The translations under genes and the position numbers were made by a program. This document shows positions 1 to 13,266 of a stretch of DNA of 64,000 nucleotides, piece after piece (within the stretch, counting starts at the first letter, position 1; each line of letters starts with the position of its first letter). The notes under the pieces are model-generated. The model did no database searches. It was not told where the DNA came from and saw nothing but the letters and a program-made list of their open reading frames with translations. The DNA lies in contig JAUPTC010000270.1 of the NCBI GenBank assembly GCA_030762895.1, positions 1-64,000 on the forward strand, in the 5' to 3' direction. The DNA comes from Sophora flavescens (Eukaryota > Streptophyta > Magnoliopsida > Fabales > Fabaceae).

Positions 1-3000
1 GTTTTGGTTCAGAATTTGGGGTTTAGGATCGAAATTAGGGTTTAGCATCAAAATTAGGGTTTAGGCTTTGAATTAGGGTTGTGGGTCTAGATTAGGGTTT
101 TGGGTCGAATTATGGTTTTGGGTTTGAATTAGGTGTTTGAGTCCTAGGAGTGGTTTGGGCCAAAATAGGGTTAGTGGGTTTGCGCTAAAATTAGGGTTTA
201 GGGTCAAAATAGGGTTAAGGTCAAATTTAGGGTTTGGGGTAATAGGGTTCGAATTAGGGTTTTGATCGAGTGGGGTTTTGGGTCAATTTGGTTTTGGTCC
301 CAAATTAGGGTTTGGGTCAAAATTAGGGTTTAGGAGTTGAATTTGGGTTTGGGTAAAAAAATGGGGTTTTAGACAAAATAGGGTAAGAATTAGGGTTTAG
401 GCTTTGGATGGGGTTTTGAGTTAAAATAGGGTTATGGTTTGAATGAGGTTTGGGTCGAAAATTAGGGTTGAGTCAAAATTAGGGTTAGGTCAAATTTAGG
501 GTTTTGGGTCCAAATTGGGGTTTTGGTTTGATTTAGGGTGTAAAGATCAGAGTGGGGTTTGGAAGGCTTTGAATTAGCGTTGTGGGTCTAGAATTAGGGT
601 TTTGAATCAAAATTGGGGTTTGGGTCAAAATTAGGGTTTTTGATTTATAATTTGGGTTTGGTGAGAATTGGTTTAGGGTTTGAATTAGGTGTTTGGGTCT
701 AAGTACGGTTTGGGTCGAGTGGGTTTTGGAGTCGAATAGGCTTAGAATTGGGTTTTGCATTAAAATTTGGGTTTAGGGTCAAACATAGGGTTACGGGTCA
801 AGAGTGGTTTAGGAGTTTTGAATTAGGGTTTGGGTCCAAATCATGGTTACAGGTCAAACTTAGGGTTAAAATTCGACATTTGGGTTTTGGGTTGGGGTCA
901 AAAATGATTCTTGGTAAAAATAGGGTTCGAATTAGGGTTTTGGATTTAAATTAGGGTTTTGGAGTCAAATTAGGGTTTGGGTTATTTTAGGTCAAAATTC
1001 GGTTTTGGGTCCAAAGTGGGGTTTTAGTTCAAATTTGGGTTTTAGGATCAAATTAGGGTTTAGCATCAAAATTAGGGTTTAGGCTTTGAATTAGGGTTGT
1101 GGGTCTATATTAGGGTTTAGGTGAGTATGGTTTGGGTTTGAAGTAGGTGTTGAGTCTAAATTCACGGTTTTGGGCCAAAAATAGGGTTAGAATTAGGGGG
1201 TTTTGCGCTAGAGTAGGGTTTAGGGTCAAGTAGGGTTTAGGTCAAATTTGGGAGTTTGGGGTAAAAATAGGGTTGAATTAGGGTTTGATCAGAATTGGGT
1301 TGGGTCAAAATTTAGTTTGGAGTCAAATTAGGGTTTTGGGTCAAAATTAGGGTTTGAGGTTTTGAATTTGGGTTTGTAAAAAAATAGGGTTTCGGAACAA
1401 AAAATAGGGTAAGAATTAGGAGTTTAGGCTTTGAATTAGGGTTTTGAGTTAAAAATAGGGTTTATGGTTTGAATGAGGTTTTGGAGTCCAGAATTCGGGT
1501 TTTGAGTGGAAATTGGTCTGGTAAATTTAGGAGTTTTGGGTAAAAATTAGGGTTTTGGTTCAAATTTAGAATTATCAAGATCCAAATTAGGGTTTAGGCT
1601 TTGAATTAGCGTTGTGGGTTGGAATTAGGGTTTTGAATCATAAATTAGGGTTTTAGGTCAAAATTAGGGTTTTGGGTTATAATTTGGGTTTGGGAGGTGA
1701 AGAATTAGGGTTTAGGGTTTGAATTAGGTGTTTGGGTCCCCAAATTACGGTTTTGGGTCGAATTAGGGTTTTGGGTCTAAAATAGGCGTAGAATTGGGTT
1801 TGCATTAGGTGGGTTTAGGGTCAAACATAGGGTTAGGTCAAAATGCAGTTTAGGGTTTGAATTAGGGTTTGGGTCCAAATCATGGTTGAGTCAAATTGTG
1901 GTTACGGGTCAACATTTGGGTTTTGGGTTTGGGGTCAAAAATGGGGTTCTTCAGTAAAAAAATAGGGTTCGAATTAGGGTTTGGATTTAAGTGGGGTTTG
2001 GGTCAAATTAGGTCTTTGGAGTTATTTTAGGTCAAAATTTGGTTTTGAGTCCATTGGGGTTCAGTTCCAGAATTTAGGGTTTGGGATCAAGGTGGGGTTG
2101 GCATCAAGAGTGGGGTTTTGAGCTTTGAATTAGGGTTGTGGGTCTAGAAATTAGGGTTTTGGGTGAGAATTATGGTTTTGGGTTTGAATTAGGTATTTGG
2201 GTCTAGAATTACGGTTTTGGGCCAAAATAGGGTTAGGAGTAGGGTTTTGCTTAAAATTAGGGTTAGGGAAGGGTCAAAAGTAGGGTTAGGTGGGGTGAGG
2301 TTTTGGGGTAAAAATAGGAGTTGGTGAGGGTTTTGATGAGAATTAGGGTTTTGAGTCAGGCTAGTTTTGGTTCCAAATTAGGGTTTGGGTCAGAATTAGG
2401 GTTTAGGGGTTTGAATTTGGGTTTGAGTAAAAATAGGGTTTCGGACAAAAATAGGGTAGGAGTGGGGTTTGGAGACTTTGAATTGAGTTTTGAGTTAAAA
2501 AATAGGGTTTATGGTTTGAATGAGGGTTTTAGGTCAAAATTCGGGTTTAGTCAAATTAGGGTTACGGTCAAATTTGGGGTTGGGTCCAAATTAGGGTTTT
2601 GGTTCAAATTTAGGTGTAGGATCAGAATTAGAGTTTGAGAGTTTGAATTAGCGTTGTGTGGTCTAAATTGAGGTTTTGAATCAAATTAGGGTTTTGGAGT
2701 CAAAATTAGGGTTTGGAGTTTATAATTTGGGTTTGGGGTGAAAATTAGGGTTTAGGAGTTTGAATTAGGTGTTTGGGTCACAAATTACGGTTTTGGAGTG
2801 GGTAGGAGTTTAGGTCAAAAATCAGGCTTAGAATTGGGTTTTGCATTAAAATTTGGGTTTGAGGTCAAACATAGGGTTGAGTCCAAATGCAGTTTAGGGT
2901 TGAATTAGGTTTGGGTCAAATCATGGTTAGGTCCAAATTTAGGAGTTACGAGTCAACATTTAGGTTTGGGGTCAAAAATAGGGTTCTTGGTAAAAATGGG

Positions 3001-3053
3001 GTTGAATTAGGGTTTTGGATTTAGAATTGGGGTTTAGATTGATGGGTCTTTGG

Positions 3054-3562
3054 GTTATTTTAGGTCAAAATTTGGTTTGGAGTCCAAATTAAGTTTTAGT
3101 TCCAGAATTTAGGGTTTAGGATCAAAATTAGGGTTTAGCATCAAAATTAGGGTTTAGGCTTTGAATTAGGGTTGTGGGTCTAAATTAGGGTTTTGGGTCA
3201 AAATTAGGGTTTTGGGTTATAATTTGGGTTTGGGGTGAAAATTAGGGTTTAGGGTTTGAATTAGGTGTTTGGGTCTAAATTACGGTTTTGGGTCAGAATT
3301 AGGGTTTTGGGTCAAATAGGCAGAATTGGGTTTTGCATTGGAGAATTTGGGTTTAGGGTGAACATAGGGTTGAGTCAAATTACGGTTGAGGATTTGAATT
3401 AGGGTTTTGGGTCCAAATCATGGTTAGGTCAGAATTTAGGGTTGCAGGTCGACATTTGGGTTTTTTGGGTTTGGGGTCAAAATAGGGTTCTTGGTAAAAT
3501 AGGGTTCGAATTAGGGTTTTGGATTTAAATTTAGGGTTTCCAGGTCCAAATTAGGTCTTTGG
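3054..3562 (+). repeat. Short HOR (~509 bp), A/B recombinant
   Basis: Two GGTTATTTTAGGTC landmarks are only 509 bp apart. After unit 8 (GGGTTGTGGGTCTAAATTA, near 3171-3189) the series jumps to unit 39 and then 40 (GGGTTTTGGGTTATAATTT), so about 30 units are absent. Unit 8 and unit 37 differ by one base, so the form is what an unequal exchange between halves A and B would give. Confidence 0.8.
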
Positions 3563-5625
3563 GTTATTTTAGGTCAAATTTAGGTTTTGGGTCCAAATTA
3601 GGGTTTTGGTTCAAATTTAGGGTTTAGGATCCAAAATTTAGGGTTTAGCATCAAAATTAGGGTTTGGCTTTGAATTAGGGTTGTGGGTCTAAATTAGGGT
3701 TTTGGGTGAGAATTATGGTTTAGGTTTGAATTAGGTGTTTGGGTCTAAGTGGTTTTGGGCCAAAAATAGGGGTTAAATTAGGGTTTGCGCTGGAAATTAG
3801 GGTTTAGGGTCAAAAATAGGGTTAGGTCAATTTAGGTTGGGGTAAAAATAGGGTTGGTGGGGTTTTTGATCGAATTAGGGTTTTGGGTCAAAAATTTAGT
3901 TTGAGTCCAAGTGGGTTTGGGTCAAGAATTAGGGTTTAGGGTTTGAATTTGGGTTTGAAGTAAAAATAGGGTTTTCAGACAAAATAGGGTAAGAATTAGG
4001 GTTTGACTTTGAATTAGGGTTTTGAGTTAAAAATAGGGTTTATGGTTTGAATGAGGTTTTAGGTCAAAATTTAGTTTTGATCAAAATTAGGGTTAAGGTC
4101 AAATTTAGGAGTTTGGGTCCAAACTAGGTTTTGGTTCAAATTTAGGGTGCTAGGATCAAAATTAGGGTTTAGGCTTTGAATTAGCGTTGTGGGTCTAGAT
4201 TAGTTTTGAATCAAAATTGGGGTTTTGGGTCAAATTAGGGTTTGGAGTTATAATTTGGGTTTGGGGTGAAAATTAGGGTTTAGGAGTTTGAATTAGAGTG
4301 TTTGAGTCTAAATTACGGTTTTGGGTCGAATTGATTTGGGTCAAAAATAGGCTTAGGAGTGGGTTTTGCATTAAAATTTGGGTTTAGAATTCGAACATGG
4401 GGTTGGGTCAAAATTACGGTTTAGGGTTTTGAATTAGGGTTTGAGTCCGAATCATGGTTACCATGGTCAAATTTAGGGTTAATTCGACATTTGGTTTTGG
4501 GTTTGGGGTCAAAAATAGGGTTCTTGGTAAAAATAGGGTTCGAATTAGGGTTTTGGTTTTGATTAGGTTTTGGGTCAGGTGGGTCTTTGGGTTATTTTAG
4601 GTCAAAATTTCGGTTTGGAGTCCAAATTAGGGTTTTAGTTCAGAATTTAGGGTTTAGGATCAAAATTGGGGTTTAGCATCAAAATTGGGGTTTAGGCTTT
4701 GAATTAGGGTTGTGGGTCCCTGGGAATTAGGGTTTTGAATTAGAATTATGGTTATGGGTTTTGAATTAGGTGTTTGGGTCTAAATTACGGTTTGGGCCAA
4801 TAGGAGGTTGAATTAGGGTTTTGCTAAGGGAGGTGGGGTTTAGGGTCAAAAATAGGGTTGAGTCAAATTTAGGGTTTGGGGTAAAAATAGGGTTCGAATT
4901 AGGGTTTTGATCGAATTAGGGTTTGGGTCCAAAATTTAGTTTAGGTCCAAATTAGGGTTTGGGTGAAGTGGGGTTTAGGGTTTTGAATTTGGGTTTTGAG
5001 TAAAATAGGGTTTTAGGACAAAAATAGGGTAAATTAGGAGTTTAGGCTTTGAATTAGGGTTTGAGTTAAAAATAGGGTTTATGGTTTGAATGAGGTTTTG
5101 GTCAAAATTAGTTGAGTCAAAATTAGGGTTAAGGTCGAGATTTGGGTTTTGAGTCCAAATTAGGGTTTAGTATAGTTCAAATTAGGGTGTAGAGATCAGA
5201 GTGGGTTTAGGCTTTGAATTAGCGTTGTAGGTCTAAATTAGGGTTTTGAATCAAAATTAGGGTTTTGGGTCAAAATTAGGGTTTTGGGTTATAATTTGGG
5301 TTTGGGGTGAGGAATTAGGGTTTAGGGTTTGAATTAGGTGTTTGGGTCTAAGTACGGTTTTGGAGTGAAATTAGGGGTTTGGGTCAAAATAGGCTTAGAA
5401 TTGGGTTTGCATTAAAATTTGGGTTTAGGGTCAAACATAGGGTTATGAGTCAGTGCAGTTTAGGAAGAATTAGGGTTTTTAGGTCCAAATCATGGTTTTG
5501 AGTCAAATTTAGGGTTAAGGTCAACATTTGGGTTTTGGGTTTGGGGTCAAAATAGGGTTAGTAAATTTGATTCGAATTGGGGTTTTGGATTTAGAATTAG
5601 GGTTTGGGTCATATTAGGTCTTTGG

Positions 5626-6106
5626 GTTATTTTAGGTCAAAATTTAGGTTTTTGGTCCAAATTAGGGTTTGGTTCAAATTTAGGGTTTAGGATCAAAATT
5701 GGGTTTAGGCTTGGAATTGGGTTGTGGAGTCTAAGTGGGGTTTTGGGTCAAAATTTGGGTTTTGGGCTATAATTTAGGTTTGGGAGGTAGTGGGAGTTGG
5801 GTTTGGAGTAGGTGTTTAGGTCTAAATTACGGTTTTGAGTGAAATTAGGGTTTTGGGTCAAAAAATAGGCTTGGTGAGTGGGTTTGCATTGGTTAGGTTT
5901 AGGGTCAAACCATGGGGTTAAGGTCAAGGTACGGTTTGGGGTTGATTAGGGTTTGGGTCAAATCATGGTTTTGCAGGTCAAATTTGGGGTTAAGGTCAAC
6001 ATTTGGGTTTTGGGTTTGGGGTCAAAAATAGGGTTCTTGGTAAATAGGGTTGAATTAGGGTTTTGGGATTTAAATTTAGGGTTTTGGGTCAGAATTAGGT
6101 CTTTGG
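5626..6106 (+). repeat. Short HOR (~481 bp) with GGGCTATAATTT unit
   Basis: The A-to-B jump is the same as in the other short copies: the GTTGTGG unit is followed by TTTTGGGTCAAAATTTGGG and then TTTTGGGCTATAATTT. Unit 6 (AGCATCAAAATTA) is also missing, which accounts for part of the shorter length. The CTATAATTT variant of unit 40 recurs in the patch at 32.33 kb. Confidence 0.76.
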
Positions 6107-6609
6107 GTTATTTTAGGTCAAATTTCGGTTTGGGTCCAAATTAGGTTTGGTTCAAATTTAGGGTTTAGGATCAAGGGTGGGGTTTAGCATCAAAATTAGG
6201 GTTTGAAGCTTGGAATTGGGGTTGTAGGTCTAGAATTAGGGTTTTGGGTCAAGGTGGGGTTTTGGAGTTTATAATTTGGGTTTGGGGTTGAAAGTGGGGT
6301 TTAGGGTTTGAATTAGGTGTTTGGGTCTAAATTACGGTTTTGGAGTCGAGAATTAGGAGTTTTGGGTCAAAAATAGGCTTAAGATCTTGGGTTTTGCATT
6401 AAGAATTTGAGTTTTAGGGTCAAACGCAAAGGTTGAGTCAAAATTACGGTTTGAGGTTTGGTGGGTTTTGATTGATCAACGTTGCAGTCTACATTGGATT
6501 GCAGAATTGACATTTGGTTTTTGGTTTGAGGTGTAGGTTCTTGGTAAAAATGAGGTTCGAATTAGGGTTTTGGTTGGAAGTGGGGTTTTGGGTCAAATTA
6601 GGTCTTTGG
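6107..6609 (+). repeat. Short HOR (~503 bp), tandem with the preceding one
   Basis: This copy directly follows another short HOR, so two ~0.5-kb repeats lie in tandem here. Unit 6 (AGCATCAAAATTA) is present, then the GTTGTAGGTC unit, then the jump to unit 39/40 (near 6240-6275). Bases around 6460-6530 are strongly divergent. Confidence 0.75.
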
Positions 6610-8688
6610 GTTATTTTAGGTCAAAATTCGGTTTTGGGTCAAATTAGGGTTTGGTTCAGAATTTAGGGTTTAGGATCAAAATTAGGGTTTAGCATCAAAA
6701 TTAGGGTTTTAGGCTTTGAATTAGGGTTGTGGGTCTAAATTAGGGTTTGGAGTCGGAAATTATGGTTTGGGTTTGAATTAGGTGTTTGGAGTCTAAGTGA
6801 CGGTTTTGGGCCAAAAATAGGAGTTAAATTAGGGTTTTGCTAAAATTAAGTTTAGGAGTCAAGAAATAGGGTTCTGGAGTCAAATTTAGGGTTGGGGTAA
6901 AAATAGGGTTCGAATTAGGGTTTTGATCAGAATTAGGGTTTGGGTCAAAATTTCGTTTTGGAGTCCAATTTAGGTTTGGAGTCAAGAGTGGGAGTTTAGG
7001 AGTTTGAATTTGGGTTTTGAGTAAATTAGGGTTTGAGGACAAATAGGGTAGAATTAGGGTTTAGGGCTTTGAATTAGGGTTGTGAGTTAAATGAGGTTTA
7101 TGGTTTGAATGGGGTTTTGGGTCAAAATTCGAGTTGAGTAAAATTAGGGTTCTGAGTCAAATTTAGGGTTTGGAGTCCAAATTAGGGTTTTGGTTCAAAT
7201 TTAGGTGTAGAGGATCAAAATTAGGGTTTGACTTTGAATTAGCGTTGTGGGTCCTAGAATTAGGGTTTTGAATCAAAATTAGGGTTTTGGGTCAAAATTA
7301 GGGTTTTAGATTTATAATTTGGGTTTGGGGTGAAAGTGGGGTTTAGGGTTTGAATTAGGTGTTTGGGTCTTGATTACGGTTTTGAGTCGAATTAGGGTTT
7401 TGGGTCAAAAATAGGCTTAGAAATTTGTTTTGCATTAAAATTTGGGTTTAGGGTCAAACATAGGGTTTTAAGGTCAAAGTCGGTTTAGGGTTTGAATTAG
7501 GGTTTGGGTCCAAATCATGGTATTGCAGGTCAAATTTAGGGTTGGGTCAACATTTGGGTTTTGGGTTTAGGGTCAAAAATAGGGTTCTTGGTAAAAAATA
7601 GGGTTAGAATTAGGGTTTTGGATTTTGATTAGGGTTTTAGAATTAAATTGAGTTGCTGGGGTTATTTTGGAGGATTAAATTTCGGTTTGGGTCCAAATTA
7701 GGAACAAGTTCAAATTTAGGGTTTGGGGATCCAAAATTAGGGTTTAGCATCAAGAAGTGCATTTGAGCTTTGAATTAGGTTGTGGTCAAATTGAGTTTAG
7801 GTGAATTATGGTTTTGGGTTTGAATTAGGTGTTTGGGTCTAAGTGCGGTTTGGGCCAAAAATAGGGTTGAATTGGGTTTTGCGCTAAAGTAGGGTTAGGG
7901 TCAAAAATAGGGTTAAGGTCAAATTTAGGGTTTGGGGTAAATAGGGTTGAATTGGGGTTTGATCGAATTGGGGTTTGGGTCGAGAATTTCGATTTTGGGT
8001 CCAAATTAGGGTTTTGGGTCAAAATTAGGGTTTAGGAGTTTGAGTTTGGGTTTGAGTAAAAATAAGTTTTGAACCAGCGAAAGGGTAGAATAAGTTTAGG
8101 CTGAATTAGGAGTTTTGAGTTAAAAATAGGGTTTATGGTTTGAATGAGGTTTTAGGTCAGGCCGGGTTTGGAAGTCAAAATTAGGAGTTTGGGTCAAATT
8201 TAGGTTTTGGGTCCAGAATTGGGGTTTTGGTTCAGGTTTAGGGTGTAGGATCAAGGTGGGGTTTGGGCTTTGAATTAGCGTTGTGGGTCACAAATTGGGG
8301 TTTTGAATCAAGGTGGGTTTTGGGTCAAAATTAGGGTTTTGGGTTATAATTTGGGTTTGGGGTGAAGAGTGGGGTTTAGGGTTTGAATTGGGTGTTTGGG
8401 TCTAGAGTCGGTTTGGGTGGAATTAGGTTTGGGTCAAAAACTAGGTAGGTGGGTTTGCATTAAAATTTGGGTTTAGGGTCAAACATGAGGGTTACTGAGT
8501 CCAAAGTACAGTTTAGGAGTTTGAATTAGGGTTTTGGGTCCAAATCATGGTTCTGGGTCAAATTTGGGTTTTGGTCCAACATTTGGGTTTTGGTTTGGGT
8601 CCAAAAAATAGGGTTCTTGGTAAAAAAAATAGGGTTCGAATTAGGGTTTTGGATTATAATTAGGGTTTTGGTCAATTAGTGTCTTTGG

Positions 8689-9174
8689 GTTATTTTAGGT
8701 CAAGAATTTGGTTTTGAGTCCAAGTGGGGTTTGGTTCAAATTTAGGGTTTGGGATCAAATTAGGGTTTAGCATCAAAATTAGGGTTTAGGCTTTGAATTA
8801 GGGTTGTGGAGTCTAAATTCGGGTTTGGGTCAAGTGGGGTTTGGGTTATAATTTGGGTTTGGGGTGAGAGTGGGATTTAGGGTTTGAATTAGGTGTTTGG
8901 GTCTAGAATTTACGGTTTTGAGTGAATTAGGTTTTGAGTCAAGTGGCTTGGTGGAGGTTTGTAAAATTTGGGTTTGGTCAAACATAGGTTCACGATTCCA
9001 AAGTGAGTTCAGGAGTTGATTGGAGTTTGGGTCAAATCATGGTTACGAGTCCAGAATTGGGTTAAGGTCAACATTTGGGTTTTGGGTTTGGGGTCAAAAA
9101 TAGGGTTCTTGGTAAAATGAGGAGTTCGAATTAGGGTTTGGATTTAAGTGGGGTTTTGGGTGATGGGTCTTTGG
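8689..9174 (+). repeat. Short HOR (~486 bp)
   Basis: Landmarks lie 486 bp apart. The unit 8 equivalent near 8801-8820 is followed by a TTTGGGTCAAGTGGGG unit and then TTTGGGTTATAATTT, the unit 39-40 junction. Bases carry the AGTGGGG signature of the first 11 kb. Confidence 0.75.
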
Positions 9175-12100
9175 GTTATTTTGGTCAAGAATTTCGGTTT
9201 GGGTCCAAATTAGGATTTGGTTCAAATTTAGGGTTTAGGATCAGAATTAGGGTTTAGGATCAAAATTAGGAGTTTAGGCTTTGAATTAGGGTTGTGGGTC
9301 TAAGTGGGGTTTGGGTGAAATTATGATTTGGGTTGAATTAGGTGTTTGGAGGTCTAAATTACGGTTTGGGCCAAAAATAGAATTAGGAGTAGGGTTTTGC
9401 GCTAAAATTAGGGTTGGTCAAAAATAGGTTACAGGTCAAATTTAGGGTTTAGAGGTAAATAAGCAGAGTTGAATGAGGTTTTGGTCAGAGTAGGGTTTTG
9501 GGTAAAGAATTTCCGTTTTGGAGTCAAATTAGGGTTTTGGGTCAAAATTAGGGTTTAGGGTTTGAATTTGGGTTTGGAGTAAAATAGGGTTTTCGGACAA
9601 AAATAGGGTAGAATTAGGGTTTAGGCTTTGAATTAGGGTTTGGTTAAAAATAGGGTTTATGGTTTGAATGAGGGTTTTGGGTCAAGGGGTGGTTTGAAGT
9701 CAAAATTAGGGTTGGGTCAAATTTAGGGTTTTGGGTCCAAATTAGGGTTTTAGGTTCAAATTTAGGGTGTGGGATCAGAGTGGGGTTTGGGCTTTGGAAT
9801 TAGCGTTGTGGAGTGCAGAATTAGGGTTTTGAATCAAAATTAGGATTTAGGTCAAAATTAGGGTTTTGGGTTATAATTTGGGTTTGGGGTGGAAAATTAG
9901 GGTTGGGAGTTTGAATTAGGTGTTTGGGTCTAGTCGGTTTGGGTCGAGAATTAGGGTTTTGGGTCAAGCCGGCTTAGGAGTAGGTTTTACACGTGGGTGA
10001 GTTTAGGGTCAAACATAGGGTTGAATTGAGAATTACGGTTTAGGAGTTTCAATTTAGGGTTTTGGAGGTCCAAATCATGGTTGGGGTCAAATTTGGGGTT
10101 CAGGTCAACATTTGGGTTTTGGGTTGGTCAAAAATAGGGTTCTTAGTAAAAATAGGGTTTCGAATTGGGGTTTTGGATTTAGAATTAGGGTTTTGGGTGA
10201 ATTGGAGTGCTGGGTTATTTTAGGTCCAAAATTCGGTTTTGGGTCCAAATTAGGGTTTTAGTTCCAAATTTAAGGGTTTAGGATCAAAATTAGGGTTTAG
10301 CATCAAATTAGGGTTTAGGCTTTGAATTAGGGGTTGTGGGTCTAGAATTAGGGTTTGGGTCGAATTATGGTGGTTTTGGGTTTGAATTAGGTGTTTGGGT
10401 CTAGAGTCGGTTTGGGCCAAAAATAGGAGTTAGAAAGTAGGAGTTTGAGCTAAATTAGGGTTTAGGGTCAAAAATGAGGTTAGGTCAAATTTAGGGTTTG
10501 GGGTAAATAGGGTTGAATTAGGTTTGACCGAGGTGGGGTTTTAGGTCGAAATTAGGGTTTGGGGTTTGAATTTGGGTTTTGAGTAAAAATAGGGTTTCGA
10601 GACAAAAATAGGGTAAGAATTAGGAGTTTTAGGCTTTGAATTAGGTTTTGAGTTAAGAAATAGGGTTTATGGTTGAATAGAGGGTTTGGGTCAAAATTAG
10701 GGTTTCGAAGTCAAATTAGGGTTAAGGTCAAATTTGGGGTTACGAGTCCCAGTGAGGTTTTGGTTCAAATTTAGTGGTGTAGGATCAAAATTGGGGTTTA
10801 GGCTTTGAATTAGCGTTGTGGGTCTAAATAGGGTTTTGAGTCAAAATTAGGTTTTGGGGTCAAAATTAGGGTTTGGGGTTATAATTTGGGTTGGGGGTGA
10901 AAATTAGGGTTTAGGGTTTGAATTAGTGTGTTGGGGTTCAAATTAAGGTTGGGGTCGAGATTAGGGTTTTGGGTCAAAAATAGGCTTAGGAGTGGGTTTT
11001 GCATTAAAATTGGGTTTGGATCAAACATAGGTTTTGGTAAAATTACAGTTTAGGGTTTGAATTAGGGCTTGGGGTCCAAATCATGGTTCCGGGTCAAAAT
11101 TTGGTGGTTCGGGTCAATATTTGGGTTCTGGGTCTACATTGGGTTTGGTCAAAAATGGGGTTCTTGGTAAAAAATAGGGTTCGAATTAGGGTTTTGGATT
11201 TAAATTAGGTTTGGGGTCAAATTAGGTCTTTGGGTTATTTTAGGTCAAAATTTCGGTTTTGGGTCCAAATTAGGTTTTGGTTCAAATTTAAGGTTTAGGA
11301 TCAAAATTAGGTTTAGCATCAAAATTAGGGGTTTAGGCTTTGAATTAGGTTGTGGGTCTAAATTAGGTTTTGGGTCAGAATTATGGTTTGGGGTTTGAAT
11401 TAGGTGGTTGGGTCTAAATTACGGTTTTTCAAAAAATAGGTTAGAATTAGGGTTTTGTGCTAAAATTAGGTTTAGGGTCAAAAATAGGTTCTGGGTCAAA
11501 TTTGGGGTTTGGGGGAAAAATAGGGTTCGAATTAGGTTTTGATCGAATTAGGGTTTTTTGGGTCAAAATTTCCGTTTTGGGTCCAAATTGTGGTTTGAGT
11601 CAAAATTAGGGTTTAGGGTTTGAATTTGGGTTTTGAGTAAAAATAGGGTTTTAGCACAAAAATGGGAGGTAAGAATTAGGGTTTAGGCTTTGAATTAGTG
11701 GTTTGAGTTAAAAATAGGGTTTATGGTTTGAATGAGGTTTTGGTCAAAATTGGGTTTTGAGTCAAAATTAGGGTTAGGTCAAATTTAGGGTTTTGGGTCC
11801 AAATTAGGTTTTGGTTCAAATTTAGGGTGTAGGATCAAAATTAGGGCTTAGGTTTTGAATTGAAGGCCATGTGGGTCTAAATTAGGTTTTGAATCAAAAT
11901 TAGGTTTTGGGTCAAAATTAGGTTTTGGGTTATAATTGGTTTGGGGTGAAAATTAGTGGTTTAGGGTTTGAATTAGGTGTTTAGGTCTAAATTACTTTTA
12001 GGGGGAATTAGGGTTTTAGGTCAAAAATAGGCTGAATTGGGTTTTGCATTAAAATTTGGGTTTAGTGGTCAAACATAGGTTCTGGGGTCAAAATTACTGG

Positions 12101-13266
12101 TTTTAGGTTTCAATTTAAGGTTTTGGTCCAAATCAGTTTGGGTCAAATTTATGGTTCGGGTCAACATTTGGGTTTTGGGTTGGGTCAAAAAATGGGGTTC
12201 TTGGTAAAAAATGAGGTTCAATTAGGTTTGGATTTAAATCAGGGGTTTCGAATTAAATTAGGTCTTTGGGTTATTTTAGGTCAAAATTTCTGTTGGGTCC
12301 AAATTAGGTTTTGGTTCAAATTTAGGGTTTAGGATCAAAATTAGGTTTAGCATCAAAAATTAGGTTTAGGGCTTTGAATTTAAATTAGGTTTGTGGGTCT
12401 AAATTAGGGTTTGGGTTGGAATTATGGTTTTGGTGTGAAAATTAGGTGTTTGGGGTTCGAATTCGGTTTGGGCCAAATTGAGAATGGGTTAGAATTAGGG
12501 TTTGCGCTAAAATTAGGGCTTAGGTAAAAATAGGGTTGTCAATTTGGGATGGGTAAAATGGTAGGGTTCAAATAGGTTTTGATCAAATTTGGTTTTGGGT
12601 CAAAAATTTCGCTTGGGGTCCAAATTAGGGTTCTGGGTCAAAATTAGGGTTTAGGGTTTGAATTTGGGTTTGGGGTAAAAATAGGGTTTTGGCAAAAAAT
12701 AGGGTAAGAATTAGGTTTAGGCTTTAAATTAGGTTTGAGTTAAAAATAGTATTTATGGTCAAAATGAGGTTTGGGGTCCAAATTGTTTTGAGTCAAAATT
12801 TGGTTTAGGTCAAATTTAGGGTTTTGGGTCCAAATTGAGTTTTGGTTCGAATTTAGGTGTAGGATCAAAATTAGGTTTAGGCTTTGAATTATGGTTGTGG
12901 GTCTCAAACTAGGGGTTCTGAATCAAAATTAGGGTTTGGGTCAAAAATTGAGTTATAATTTGGTTTAGGGTTAAAATTAGGGCTTAGGTTCTGAATTAGG
13001 TGTTGGGGTCCAAATTAGGTCTTGAGTCAAGTGGGTTTTGTCAAAAATAGGCTTAGAATTGGGTGTTTGCATTAAATTTGGGTTATGGTCAAAACATAGG
13101 TTGGGTCAAAATTACGTTTAGGGGTTGAATTAGGGTTTGGGTCAAAATCATGTTTCGGGTCAAATTTAGGGTTTTGGGTCAGCTTTTGAGTTTTGGGTTT
13201 TGGTAAAAATAAGGTTTAATTAGGGTTTTGGATTAAATTAGTGGTTTCGGGTCAAATTAGGTTCGG

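Larger units (their letters stand above)
1..10950 (+). repeat. Left segment 1: degraded HORs with AGTGGGG signature
   Basis: HOR order is readable. The GGTTATTTTAGGTC landmark is found near 981, 2021, 3054, 3563, 4591, 5626, 6107, 6610, 7661, 8689, 9175 and 10214. The bases carry one recurrent type of change: AAATTAGGG appears as AAGTGGGG or GAGTGGGG, and GGGTC or AGGGTT appears as GAGTC or AGGAGTT. This is common up to about 10.9 kb and nearly absent after it. Long copies here measure about 1,028-1,051 bp, a little under the clean ~1,061. It may be a low-quality consensus at a contig end or a decayed flank. No gene is present; open frames here are by-products of the repeat. Confidence 0.85.

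Noticed and set aside
3300..3370. TATAA-like motifs (GGGTTATAATTTGGG) as promoters
   Set aside because: The motif is unit 40 of the HOR and recurs once per copy with no associated transcription unit, so there is no support for promoter function.
533..7042. Minus-strand frames rich in P, N, T, Q (e.g. 533-760, 6824-7042)
   Set aside because: They are translations of the C-rich complement (CCTAATTTTGACCCAAAAC gives PNFDPK). They have no start context, domain or conserved length, and are interrupted in the clean copies.
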